Position numbers and translations under genes: made by a program
Shown: positions 35,615 through 46,919 of the stretch, one piece after another
Position numbering within the stretch: position 1 is the stretch's first letter
How the letters are laid out: every line of letters starts with the position of its first letter
The notes under the pieces: generated by a model
Told to the model about the DNA's origin: nothing
Seen by the model: only the letters and a program-made list of their open reading frames with translations
Database searches by the model: none
Assembly: GCA_017654935.2 (NCBI GenBank)
Contig: CM065711.1
Location: 33,459,524 to 33,523,523, forward strand
Source of the DNA: Phymorhynchus buccinoides
Taxonomy: Eukaryota > Mollusca > Gastropoda > Neogastropoda > Raphitomidae
Length of the DNA stretch: 64,000 nucleotides
Direction: 5' to 3'

Positions 35615-36364
35615 TATCTCTCTCTCTCTCCCTCTGTCTCTCTCTCTCTCTCCATCTGTCTCTCTCTCTCTGTCTCTGTCCGCTCCTCTCTCTGTCACTC
35701 CCTCTCTCTCTCCCTCTGTCTCTCTATAACTCTCTCTCTCTCTCTCTCTCCCTCTGTCTCTCTCTCTCCCTCTGTCTCTCTCCTCTCTCTCTCCCTCTGT
35801 CTCTCTCTGTCTATCTCTCTATCTTTTCTCTCTCACCTCTGTCTCTCTCTCTCTCCCTCTGTCTCTCTCTCCCCCTCTCTCTCCCCCTCTGTCTCTCTCT
35901 CTCCTGTCTATCTCTCCCTCTTTCTCTCGTCCCTCTCCCTCTGTCTCTCTCTCCCCCTCTGTCTCTCTCTCATCCCTGTCTATCTCTCCCTCTTTCTCTC
36001 TCTCTCTGTCTCTCTCTCCCCCTCTGTCTCTCTCTCTCCCTGTCTATCTCTCCCTCTTTCTCTCTCCCTCTGTCTCTCTCTCTCCCTCTGTCTCTCTCTC
36101 CCCCTCTGTCTCTCTCTCTCTCTCTGTTCTATCTCTCCCTCTTTTCTCTCCCTCTGTCTCTCTCTCTCCTCTGTCTATCTCTCTCTCCCTCTGTCTCTCT
36201 CTCTCCCTCTGTCTCTCTCTCTCCCTGTCTATCTCTCCCTCTGTCTCTCTCTCCCTCTGCTCTTTCGCTCTCAACTCTGTCTCTCTCTCTCCCTGTCTAT
36301 CTCTCCCTCTCTCTCTCTGTCCCCTCCGTCTCTACTCTCTCGCCTGTCTATCTCTCCCTCTTTC

Positions 36365-36406
<42 letters not shown>

Positions 36407-36705
36407 CCCCTCTGTCTCTCTCTCTCCCTGTCTCTCTCTCTCTTTTTCTCTCTCTGTCTCTCTCCCTCTCTGTCTCTCTCCCTCTGTGTGTCTCTCTCTC
36501 TCCCTCTGTCTCTCTCTCTCCCTCTTTCTCTCTCCCTCCTTCTTTCTCTCTCTCCCTCTCCCTCTCTCTCTCCGGCTGTCTTTCTCTCTCTCTCCTTTCT
36601 CTCTCCCTCTGTCTCTCTCTCTCCCTCTGTCTCTCTCTCCCTCCCTTCTGTCCTCACCCTCCCCCTCTCTCTCTCTCTCTCTCCCTCTGTCTGTCTCTCT
36701 CTACC
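35615..36705. repeat. Mirrored pyrimidine-only minisatellite
   Basis: CTCTCTCTGTCTCC-type modules, complement of 11,262-12,335, with reshuffled unit order. Confidence 0.95.
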
Positions 36706-36752
36706 ATGGTGTGATTAGCTGAAGCTGACGAGTCCTGCAGAGCACCAATAAA

Positions 36753-36996
36753 TACAGTGGAACCTCCTTTATAATACTCCCTCCCACATAAGACCTACTT
36801 CGAAATATAAATCGAAATATTGTACGGCGTTTTATACGGGCGTTGGGGTGTTTTGCTTCGAGTAAGACCCACTTCTCTGAGACATCGTCCTTCTTTGTAA
36901 GTATTAAAAATTACCTCCCCTTATAAGACCCCTCCTTTATCAGACCTCATTTTGGGATGATTTGGGGAGGTCTTATAAAGGGAGGTTCCACTGTAC
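36753..36996. mobile_element. pogo-like MITE, mirror copy
   Basis: Counterpart of 10979-11213, with CAGTGGAACCTCC and GGAGGTTCCACTG ends next to TA. Confidence 0.75.
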
Positions 36997-37369
36997 CACA
37001 CCAGAGGACTTGGTGCCCTTCCTCTTCTGCGATCCCAGGCCGTATGGCCACAATGGGTAAGGTACGTATGTGTCCGTTTTTTTAGTTTTCACTGGTCCCT
37101 CCCCTCCCCGCTGCGTACAGCCGACACATTCCGGTTTCGGAGGAGCTCAAAGATTGGAGGATGTTCTTGGAAAAAAAGGCAGGAGAATGGGTCGGCCAAA
37201 AAGTCAGTAGATGATAGAAAGCAAAAGGAAAAGGCAGAGTCAAAGACAAGAGGAAGCTAGTTACGAGCACAGAACTTCCAGAAGGTGGGGGAACTATTTT
37301 TTACTGAAAGACCCCCCGGTATCCCCACAGGGAGAGGACTGGTGGAGGGGGCGGGGTCGTCCAGCGCAA

Positions 37370-37880
37370 GTGTGATCACGGCGCCTCGCCCGTCACGCCA
37401 CTTCTGAAGGAGCTCCATTGGCTCCCTGTGCAGTCCCGCCTTCAGTACAAGCTGGCTGTCCTATCATTCCGTCACTTTGAACAGACCCTTCCGCCTTACC
37501 TCTCCAGTGCTCTTCACACCTACACTCCTTCCCGCTCACTCAGGTCCTCAAACACAAAACTTCTGAAAGTTCCAAAAAACAAATCTAAAATCATTTGGTG
37601 ACCGCAGATTCAGTTTAAGTGCCCCTGCTGTTTGGAACTCCCTCCCAGTCGATATCCGCCATGAACCAACTATCTCCGGTTTCAAAGCTAAACTCAAGAC
37701 TCACTACTTTCAAAGCTCATTCGGTTTGTAAATGTTTCCTTCTTTGATCTTGTACCTGGGTGAATGATTGGGTGATAATGTCTTGCGTGACTGCGGGTGT
37801 ATCAGTGAATGGAAGCGCCTTGAGTGTAAAATAATTATAGAAAGGCGCTATAGAAATGCTATCAATTATTATTATTATTT
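37370..37880 (+). mobile_element. CR1/L2-like LINE 3' end, mirror copy
   Basis: Counterpart of 10115-10625. ELHWLPVQSRLQYKLAVLSF and TPSRSLRSSNTK are present on the plus strand. An extra base near 37,580 and an extra segment near 37,380 break the frame. Confidence 0.8.
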
Positions 37881-38274
37881 ATTATTATATGGAGGCACGA
37901 GGCATCCACCCACAGCCCCAGTTTGCTGCCCTAATCGGCAATGCTAATGTTTTTGCTTTGTTTCTCCCGTGGGGATACCGGGGGGTCTTTTGTATAAATA
38001 GTTCCCCCCACCTTATGGAAGTTCTGTTCTTGTAACTTCCTATAATCTGTCACTAATCTTTGACTCTGCCTTTTCCCTTTTGCTTTACTGTCATCTACTA
38101 CTATCTTTCTGCCTCAACCGGTCCAGATTCTCCTGCCTTTTTCACGAAACGCTTTCTTTCAAAGATTTCCTCCAGCCGAAGTCGGACTTGCTGGGCCTAA
38201 GTATTTCTTAGTTAGGTGCATAACGGCAGCATGACGCATCTGCGCTCAGATTGACAGGAAAACTGTCTGAGCGA

Positions 38275-38585
38275 TCGAAGAAGAACAAGAAGAAAGGAGA
38301 AGAAGAAGAAGGGAGAAGAAGAAGAAGAAGGAGAAGAACAAGAAGAGAAGAAGAAGAAGAAGAAGAAGAAGAAGAGAAGAGGAAGAAGAAGGAAGAAGAA
38401 GAAGAAGAAGAACAAGAAGAAGAAAAAGTAGCAAGGAGACATAAGAAGAAGCAGAAGAATAAGGAGGAAGGAGAAGAAGAAGGAGAAGAAGAAGAAGAGT
38501 AAGGAGAAGAAGAAGAACAAGAAGAAGGAAGAAGGAGAAGAAGAAGAAGAAGGAGAAGAAGAAGAAGGAGAAGAAGAAGAAGAGC
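38275..38585. repeat. AAG microsatellite, mirror copy
   Basis: Counterpart of 9432-9740 with a different order of AAG and AGG units. Confidence 0.93.
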
Positions 38586-38889
38586 TTTGTTTGATTAGTT
38601 TTTTCACTTTACACGACTTTTTTTTATACACAACGCATCAACAAAGCCCTTTACTCAAATGGCTTTTATCATTGGTTGACATTATCCTGTAGTATAGGGC
38701 CAACAGTAACATGAGAGCTGTACAATAGATGATTTTCTACAGTATTGGAAAATCATGGTACAGTTTAGTCTCTGGTGCTGCAACCAAAGGGATTGGTTGG
38801 TCTTTGGGGACCTTCCTCAACACCAGCAGCTGTCTTCAAATCCCTTAGGCAGGGAGAGTGGGGATGTACCATGGGCAAGGCATCTCCAC

Positions 38890-39845
38890 TACAGTGGAGC
38901 CTCCCTTGTAAAACCTCCCATTATAAGACTCCCTCTCCCACATAAGACCTACTTCTCTGAGACATCGCCCTTCTTTGTAAGTTAAAATGGAACCTCCCTT
39001 ATAAGACCTCCCTCCCATATAAGACCTACTTCTCTGACATTGCCCTTTGTAAGTATTAACATTATCTCCTTTTATAAGACCCCTCCCTTATAAGACCTGA
39101 TTTTGGATGATTTTTGAAGGTCTTATAAAGAGGTTCCACTGTATTAAATTTACCTTCCTCGAGAAGCTGTGAATCCCCATCTGCTGAAGAATGTCAGTAA
39201 ATAGATAATAGGATAGTACCTCCTTTATAAGACCTTCCATCATAAGACTGCCTCCCACATAAGACCTACTTCTCTGAGACATTGCCCTTCTTTGTAAGTA
39301 TTAAATTATCTCCCTCATAAGACCCCTCCCTTATAAGACCTCATTTTGGATGATTTTTTGAGGTCTAATAAGGGAGGGGTCTTATGAGGGAGGTTCCACT
39401 GTATGCCAGACCTGGTTACCCCCTACACAAGTCTTGAGTAGTCTGGATAGCTGAAATGAGTAGTTTGGGTGTGAAATGAGTAGTCCTCTTCATTAAACCA
39501 TCAAACAATGTTCACAGAAAATGAGTAGATTAGAGCATTATTTTCAATGTTGAAGAGTAGTAGAGGTCCAAATTGAGTAGAAATACTACTCGAAAAGAGT
39601 ACCCAGGCTCCCAGGGACCCCCATTTGGGGGTCTATGAAGCACTAACATTCTAAAGGACCCTCTAAAAGAATGTGCAGGGGGTCCCAGGGATGCACTGGA
39701 AAAATTATTTTTAGCATTCGCAATGCCACTGGGACCCCCTCTATCCCGCCTCTAGGACCCTCTGTACTGTAAGTGAAGGAGTCCCTGGGACCCCTTGTTT
39801 TGCTGCACGAGTGGGAGCCCTGAGTAGAGTAAATAGGTCTGGTGC
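38890..39845. mobile_element. Mirrored pogo-like cluster and CAGACCTG element
   Basis: 38,890-39,405 mirrors 8621-9131. 39,410-39,845 mirrors 8184-8615, including the nested CAGGGCTCCC-type element. Confidence 0.7.
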
Positions 39846-39884
39846 AAACAAATTCTAGCCCAGCCTGCCGGAATAATAATATAA

Positions 39885-40440
39885 TAATAAATAACATTTA
39901 TAGAGCGCCCTTTCTCTCTTGAGCTCACGGTGCTTCACAATTGTTTAAATAAATACATAAATCATAAATAAGCTACTACAATATCAACTATCACAAACAT
40001 TCAACACAGCCACAACACGCACGCACGCACGCACGCACACGCCCCACATACGCGCGCACACCCACCCACCCACAATGTGGGGGACATCATTTTAAGGCAG
40101 GAAACAGGACAAGGAAGAAATCAGAGGTATTGCCGGAAGAGGTGAGTTTTAAGAGCGGTTTTGAAAGACTGGAAAGATTTAGCAGAACGAAGTTCATACG
40201 GTAGGGTGTTCCAGACAGAAGGGGCGCTGAAAGAAAATGAACGTTCACCATTTGTCTTAGTGTTAGTACGAGGAATAGAAAGGATAAGTTTGTCAGAAGA
40301 GGAACGGAGAGACCTGGAGGGTGAGTACAGGTGAACGAGGTCAGAGAGGTAGGCAGGACTAGATGAATGGACAGCATTGAAACAGAGGCAAGCAATGTTA
40401 TACCTGTCCCCCACTGCTATCTGGCGGGTCATGGTCGGAA
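39885..40440 (-). mobile_element. CR1/L2-like LINE 3' end, mirror copy
   Basis: Counterpart of 7572-8150 on the minus strand, reading HLYSPSRSLRSSSDKLILSI and SFSAPSVWNTLPYELR before the stop near 40,121. Confidence 0.85.
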
Positions 40441-40464
40441 AACGACTGCCTGGCGCACACAACA

Positions 40465-40890
40465 ACAGTGCACATTGTCGGTGAAATTCAAAAACATCGT
40501 AACTCGATTTAAAAAATTTTGAGTTAGATACATAGTCAGCTCTCTCATTTTCCCGCCACCTTCCACCAAAAGCTCGTATCTCTAACGACTTTCTATCTGG
40601 GGTAAATGAGGTTGTGAAAATAGGAGAAAAACTCGTAAGTCCCAAATTCAGATCCAGTTAAGGTCAAAAACATTGTATCTTCGTTCTTTTCAAGTCTAAA
40701 TTTAAAAAAAAAAGTAATTTTAACGAAATGCAGGACTAAACTCGCAATGTCTTGAACAACATATTCATCATAGTTAATCAATTGTGGTCAACGCCGTTAA
40801 TTTTTAAAACATTTTTTTTTCATTTTTCTGAAAACTACCAAAATTGAGATACGAGGTTTTTGAATTTCACCGACGATATGCAGAATGGGT
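40465..40890. mobile_element. MITE with GTCGGTGAAATTC ends, mirror copy
   Basis: Counterpart of 7140-7565 with both inverted ends preserved. Confidence 0.65.
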
Positions 40891-40928
40891 CTCACAATGC
40901 AAAGTCAGCGACACAACGTTTTAGTCAT

Positions 40929-40934
40929 TTTATT
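40929..40934 (-). promoter_or_regulatory. Putative poly(A) signal of SNRNP40
   Basis: Minus-strand AATAAA about 450 bp beyond the stop codon at 41,385, matching 7095-7100. Confidence 0.5.
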
Positions 40935-41089
40935 GTCAGAGAACACATTCATTTTTTCTTCATGTAAATGAACCGTTTTTAAAACACCACGAAACAGAGT
41001 ATATAGACTCCACAGTCAATGAGAAACCACTTTTTTTTTCTAAGTTCAAACGATGAAATGTTGTAATTTACCCCCAAAGATATTGTGCT

Positions 41090-41090
41090 T

Positions 41091-41124
<34 letters not shown>

Positions 41125-41365
41125 TGTCTCTCTCTCTCTCTCTCTCTCACTCTCTCTCACACACACACACACACACTGTCTCTCTCTCTCTCTCTCATCA
41201 CACACACACACACTCTTTCACTCAACACATACAAACACACACTCTCTCTCTCTCTCACACACACACACACTCTCTCTCCCTCCCTCTCCTCTCTCTCACA
41301 CACACACACACTCTCTCTCTATCCCTCCCTCCCCCCCCCCCCCTCTCTCACACACACACAAACAC
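41090..41365. repeat. CA/CT microsatellite in 3' UTR, mirror copy
   Basis: Counterpart of 6690-6945, with altered block lengths and a poly(C) run near 41,331. Confidence 0.9.
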
Positions 41366-41384
41366 ACAGTCAGATCCAGGCTTC

Positions 41385-41437
41385 TCATTGGTCGATCTCT
41401 CCCAGATAAATCTGCTTGTCGCTCGAACAGGACATCA
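41385..41437 (-). CDS. SNRNP40: SNRNP40 terminal coding exon
   Basis: Last exon of the minus-strand gene. The acceptor is TTTTTCAG. Two bases complete a Leu codon, then MSCSSDKQIYLGEIDQ and TGA at 41385-41387. The encoded end matches the short C-terminal strand that closes the seventh WD40 blade in SNRNP40. The gene on this strand reads 62-kb region (promoter, inverted), then 56,996, 53,741, 50,554, 49,283, 46,919, 44,789 and 41,437. All introns from 53.7 kb onward are phase-compatible. Confidence 0.92.
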
Positions 41438-42038
41438 CTGAAAAAGAAGCAAACGAACAAAAAATTAACAAGGAATTAAATGAAAGGGGGGTTGTGGATG
41501 GGTTTTTTGTAAGAAACACGTCGATATCACCAGGAAAACACCCTTTACAGAGATCGCAACACTCACTTTGTTCTGGTTTCCTAGAAATCAAACCGTCAAA
41601 ATCGGCGATTCCTCCTTGGCGGAGGTGCTGGAAGTCAAATTATTTCAGTGAAAGAGAAGGCATGTGCCGTCTCTTTTCTAATGGCCGCCTGAGTTTAGAG
41701 CAAATCATTTGCACGAAATGTTTGCAATACAAGTCTTTATTTATTTATTTTTTAAACTTTATACAGTTTACCTAAAAGAGTTTCGCTCACAACAAAGGAA
41801 AAAGCTCCAATGTCTTTTTTACTGCACAACAAAAAAAAGAAAAAGCTTCAACCACAAGTGAGTGTTCCGATCCTTGAAAAGGCTGCCTTTCTGGTGATCT
41901 CGACGTGTTTCTTGCAAAAAAAACTCATCTGTCAGGGTGTCCCTTAAGGCATTATCGTAATATAAGTTTGTGACATCATCAACAATTCATACAATAAATG
42001 AAAAAGAAAAAAACCATTAGCATAATTTTTAATATGTT

Positions 42039-42577
42039 CAGACCTGCCACTTGCTCCTGTTTCAGAGGAGCAGCTCAGATATGTTGAGCATTGCTCCTAG
42101 CTCCTCTTGCAACCTCCCCAGCTCCTATATTTTAAAATCTGTCTTGTATACATTTTCCACTCAATTTCACAACAAAGAGCATGCATTCAAAGCACCAGCT
42201 AATGGACATCTAAGGCATGCATTCAAAGCACCAGCTAATGGACATCTAAGGCATGCATTCAAAGCACCAGCTAATGGACATCTAAGGGTCAGCATGAGAC
42301 AGTGAGGGGCTACACGAAGCATAGGCCTATCTCAGGCTAAATGACCAACAAATATTGTAGATTGGTCAATATTTCTTTCTCTAAAATGGATCTCAAATTG
42401 ACAATGGTCAATATTTCTTACTCTAAAATGGATCTCAAACTGACAAAAACGACTGCATGTTTGAAGAACAAAAGAGAAGGCCGCACATTTCGAAGTGGCA
42501 ATGGATTTTACTGGGGGGCCAGTGCCAGCCCCTAGATTCTCGCTCCTCTTTTTTATTCTCAGAATGTGGCAGGTCTG
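42039..42577. mobile_element. CAGACCTG-family element, mirror copy
   Basis: The ends are CAGACCTGCCACTTGCTCC and GAATGTGGCAGGTCTG with TATGTT on both sides, the complement of AACATA at 5554-6020. It is longer than its partner because an internal 36-bp segment (GCATGCATTCAAAGCACCAG ...) is present three times at about 42,178-42,288 and once in the other arm. Confidence 0.85.
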
Positions 42578-42857
42578 TATGTTGCAAAGAAGCTTTGATT
42601 TTATTCTCTATAAATGTAGTGAAGCACATACATGTATAGAATATAGTGATGATTTTGGATTCAACGATAACGACAACACTCAGAAACATCACCAGCACTC
42701 AATGGTCACAAGGACAACAACAACACAACAACACAACAACAACAATAATAACAGTGACTGTGATGATGATGGTAGCAAGAACAATGATGATGATGATTAG
42801 AAGTGGATGGAAAAACCGGTTTGAACCGAAAAAACGGTGCTAAACTTTCGCGGTTCG

Positions 42858-42903
<46 letters not shown>

Positions 42904-43042
42904 GGTTCGAGTTGCTGTGAACCGGGTTTTTTAACTGCAAACTGAAAGTAAGTTTTTCTTAGAATAACGCATTCTTTTTGAAAAACAACACTGATTATCA
43001 GGGCAGATTGGGTGTTTTGTAAACCAAGAGTAGCTGTTTCTA

Positions 43043-43481
43043 TACACAAAGAAGAAAGTTAAGCACCCCACCACGTTTTTGCTGCAGATGAGATGAAATC
43101 GAGATTTATTGCAAATAATCAATAAAGAATGAAACAACATTGATTGGTAAATGAAAGTTTGACTATCTGACTATAAGAAAACGCATAATTTAATGTATGG
43201 TTTTACAAATGCATTCTGATATTCTGAAACAAAAAGGGTTGTCATGTTCAAATATAAAAAATACCATGTTTAATTATCAATGTAGCAATTTCATATGGCT
43301 ATCCGAAAAGTTAATTATTGTTGGAAAACGTCACGAGGAGTGTCCAAAACTAATTTGGCAAATCAAAGTTCAGTAGCGTGTGTTTCCTCCCTGAGCCTGG
43401 ATGACTGCTTCAACCCTGCTTATAACGGAATAATGGTAGCCGTGTAATAGCTAAGGGGTGCTTAACTTTTTTCTTTGTGTA
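43043..43481. mobile_element. Tc1/mariner-like MITE, private to this arm
   Basis: A 439-bp element with 27-bp inverted ends, TACACAAAGAAGAAAGTTAA + GCACCCC and its complement with one mismatch, flanked by TA duplicates at 43041-43042 and 43482-43483. The other arm has a single TA at 5128-5129 with matching flanks (empty site). There is no transposase frame. TA duplication and TACACAA-type ends suit the Tc1/mariner group. Confidence 0.88.
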
Positions 43482-44623
43482 TAGTTTGTGGTGGTGTATG
43501 GCTTTGACTTGGACTGACTGTTGAGTTGAGTGTGTGTGTGTCACGTTTCTTTATTGTGTGTGTGTGTGTATGTGTGTATGCGTGTGCGTGCGTGTGTGTG
43601 AATATTCTGACAAATAAATATGTGTTTGCATAGGTAGTGAAAACTAGTGATGCGAGAACTGGTTAAAAAAAAAGGTTTGATAAAACCGGTTAAACCGCCG
43701 GTTCAGATTTTTTAACCGGTTATCAACTCTAATGATGATGACAACAGCAGCCTTATCAATGATAGTAATAGTAATAATAAGAATAACAATGATAGTAGAT
43801 TAGGATAATAGAAACTATATGACAACAGCAAAAAATAATAGCAAAAGCAGGCCCAATACCCATAATAACATTGACAATACCCCCCCCCCCCCCACCATTA
43901 ATCACCAGCCACAGTGAGTAAACAACATCACTAATGATAATGATAACTAATTAATCCAGAAATTACTAGGAATAATTAACTAAACACACACACACACATA
44001 CTCTCTCTCACACGCACACACCCTCCCCCCCCATCTTAGTTGGACATCAGCTGAAGTCTTAAAACAGTGTGAAAAGATGCATTTCCAATCGAGGTTATCA
44101 AAAATATTGTTCCATTTAGTGACGGCAGTAGGTACAACATTGTTACTATTTAACACACTCAGGATGAATGAGCCCGAGCCACCCGGCTCCGGCTCATAAG
44201 AGTTTTCGATTTCTGGCGTGTAACCAGCTTTCTGGTGCAAAGTCATAACCTATTTTCAGTTTGCTTTGACCTTGCCTCTCTTGAAATCAACCAATCATTG
44301 CATAGTTTACATTCAGCTTTGGCTGTAGAGTGTGTGTGTGTGTGGGGGGGGGGGGTGTCAAAGATCGGAATGTGAAATTTTCCTTCTTTCTATGTGTTAG
44401 CTGTTTTCGTCAATAGGAGACACACGACGAAGGTAAGGAATCTGATATGTTACGATAGTTTAGTGCATGGTGTTGCTAATCTTTTCTGAAAATATCGATG
44501 CCTAACTCTTCATAACTTGGCTTGGGTGATTATTTTACGAATTTAGTCGATGCCCAGTCCCCACAGAACAAGGGGAAATAATTCGGCCAGTCCCGAGTGG
44601 GTTAAAGCATTTTGCACACTTAC

Positions 44624-44789
44624 AGATGGGTTCAAAGGGATGGAAGTCAAGGTCGTTGACAGAGCCAGCGTGGCCCGGCAGTTTGTAGGTGATGCGACGA
44701 GTCGTGGTGTCCCACACGTAGACGAAGCGATCCCCCGAACCCCCCGCCACTTTGCTGCCGTTTGGAGACCAGGTGCATCGCAACAGATT
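44624..44789 (-). CDS. SNRNP40: SNRNP40 coding exon (WD repeat 6)
   Basis: 166 nt between CCCCAG and GTAAGT. It encodes NLLRCTWSPNGSKVAGGSGD, RFVYVWDTTTRRITYKLPGH and SVNDLDFHPFEPI after one changed codon (AGS to AGS or SGS-like at the GH loop). The phase joins 46837 upstream and 41437 downstream. A near-identical partial copy lies only 60 bp upstream in the intron. Confidence 0.93.
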
Positions 44790-44969
44790 CTGGGGAAAGA
44801 TGACAATTGTGATGATGATGATGATAATGGTGATGAATATGTTAGATATGTGGTGTCCCACACGTAGACGAAGCGATCCCCCGAACCCCCTGCCACTTTG
44901 CTGCCGTTTGGAGACCAGGTGCAGCGCAACAGATTCTGGGGAAAGATATTTGAGAAACAGTGTATTTAG

Positions 44970-45187
44970 GTATTTGGTACTTTATAGTCACAGAGGCGTC
45001 TCTCTGTTAAATTCGGGTTGCTCCCACATGGAGAGCACGTCGCAGCCTGAGGCGCGCCACCCAATTTTAAAAAAAATTTGTGTGTGTGTGACTGATGAGG
45101 AAGGATGACAACTTCTTCATTGCCACTGGGTTCAACATGTGCTAAGTGCTTGGGCACACAGGACCTCGGTTTATCGTCTCATCGATG
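44970..45187 (-). mobile_element. SINE, 5'-truncated, mirror copy
   Basis: Counterpart of 2745-3246 but with one tail unit. It begins at the ATGAGACGATAAACCGAGG motif (complement) and ends in the ACC/AAATACC tail. Confidence 0.8.
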
Positions 45188-45344
45188 ATGATTGTGATGA
45201 TAATGGTGATGAAAATGCTAGATATGTGGGGTCCCACACATAGACGAAGCAATCATTCGAACCTCCTAGTGACTTTGCTGGCGTTTTTTTTTAATCACAA
45301 CAGATTCTTGGGGAAAGATATTTGAGAAACAAGTGTATTTAGGT

Positions 45345-45470
45345 ATTAGGTACTTTATAGTCACAGAGGCGTCTCTCTGTAAAATTCGGGTTGCTCCCAC
45401 ATGGAGAGCATTTTTGTGACCTGATGAAGGGAAAGGGGGGTGGGGGGCGGTGGGGGGGGGCGGGGGGGGT

Positions 45471-45504
<34 letters not shown>

Positions 45505-45512
45505 GGGGGGGT

Positions 45513-45550
<38 letters not shown>

Positions 45551-45657
45551 GGGGGGGGGGGTAAATTTGGACCAAATGACAACTTTTTCATAGCCACTGG
45601 ATTTAACGTGTGCTAAGTGCTTGGGCACACGGGACCTCAGTTTATCGTCTCATTGAT
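45345..45657 (-). mobile_element. SINE with ~130-bp poly(G) expansion
   Basis: SINE body and tail surround an almost pure G run at about 45,430-45,562, at the place where other copies have a short C-rich tract (complement). The left-arm equivalent (2331-2592) has only CCCCCACCCCACCCAC. Expansion or polymerase/assembly error at a G run are both possible. Confidence 0.75.
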
Positions 45658-46215
45658 GATGACTGTGATGATGATGATAATCGTGATGAAAATGCTAGAT
45701 ATCGTGGGGTCCCACACATAGACGAAACGATCGTCTCCGAACATCCCCAGCGACTTTGCTGCCGTTTTGGAGACCAGGCATTCTCCCTGTGGGGATACCG
45801 GGGGGTCTTTCGTAAAAATAGTTCCCCCCACCTTCTGGAAGTTATTTTCTGTGCTTGTAACTTCCTCTTTTCTTTGGCTCTCTTTGACTCTGCCTTTTCC
45901 CTTTGCTTACTGTCATCTACTATCTTTTCTGACTTACTGGTCCATTCACCTGCCTTTTCTCCAAAAAAACATCTTCCAATCTTCGAGCTCCTCCAAAATC
46001 AGAATGTGTCAGTATGCAGCGGGGAGACCAGTGAAAAATGAAAAATGAAAACCGGACACATACGTACCTTACACATTATGGCCATATGGCCTGGGAATGC
46101 AGAAGAAGAAGAAGAAGAAGACGATGCACATCGCAACAGATTCTGGGGAAAGATGATAACTGTGATGACAATACTTTTTCTCCAGACTGAGACTGAGCCT
46201 TACAACGTCAATGAT

Positions 46216-46332
46216 TGGGTGCTGCGGCGCAATCTGGCTGACACGCGCTCTCCAGGTGGGAGCAACCCGAATTTCACACAGAGACGCCTCTGTGACTATA
46301 AAACGTATAAATAAATAAAGTACCTAATAATA
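46216..46332 (+). mobile_element. SINE 3' fragment, mirror copy
   Basis: Counterpart of 1678-1783, with CTCTCCAGGTGGGAGCAACC, then CACAGAGACGCCTCTGTGAC and a TACCTAATAA tail. Confidence 0.75.
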
Positions 46333-46349
46333 TATAGCAACTGACTATA

Positions 46350-46760
46350 GCTACAACGGTGACCGGCAACTGACAATAGCTGTAACAACGGTGACCGGCA
46401 ACAGCTGCAACAACGGTGACCGGCAACCAACTACAGTTGTAACAACAGTGACTGGCAACGACAATGGCAACAGACTACAGCTGCAACAACGGTGACCGGC
46501 AACCACAGCAGCAACAATGGTGACCGGCAACTACAGCAGCAACAGACTACAGCTGCAACGGTGACCAGCAATCACAGCGGCCGGCAACCACAGCGGCAAC
46601 TGACTACAGCTGCAACAAGTGACCGGCAACCGCAACGGACTACAGCTGCAACAACGGTGACCGGCAACTGACAACAGCTGTAACAAACGGTGACTGGCAA
46701 CTGACTATAGATGTAACAACGGCGACTGGCAAACCAACAGGCAACAAGATGGCCACCAGC
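46350..46760. repeat. Minisatellite, ~31-bp unit, mirror copy
   Basis: Counterpart of 1205-1680 with fewer units. Confidence 0.85.
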
Positions 46761-46836
46761 CGTCAACGCCCGCTTAGACTAGAAAAGGTTTTTTAAAAAT
46801 AAAGATAAAAAACAAACAAAGAAAAACTGGACGAAC

Positions 46837-46919
46837 CTTCTCAAAAGTGTGCTGGTGTCCGGACATGATCTTCACACACCGCTCTTGGGGGGCATACGGC
46901 CTCACGTCCCAAATCCGCA
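46837..46919 (-). CDS. SNRNP40: SNRNP40 coding exon (VRPYAP block)
   Basis: 83 nt, acceptor TTTCAG, donor GTTCGT. Two bases complete a Leu codon started by the last base of exon 49163-49283 (DNTL), then RIWDVRPYAPQERCVKIMSG HQHTFEK. It is identical to 1055-1137. GTTCGT is a weak donor, but it is the only one compatible with the next exon's NLLRC start. Confidence 0.92.

Larger units (their letters stand above)
44850..46142 (-). pseudogene. Partial copies of the NLLRC exon edge, mirror set
   Basis: Fragments are at 44850-44935, about 45226-45306, about 45703-45778 and about 46121-46142. The nearest (86 bp with acceptor CCCCAG) differs from the real exon at only about two positions and keeps the frame through VYVWDTT, whereas its partner in the other arm (3270-3351) is strongly decayed. 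That points to recent gene conversion or re-duplication in this arm. None is followed by a donor. Confidence 0.85.
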
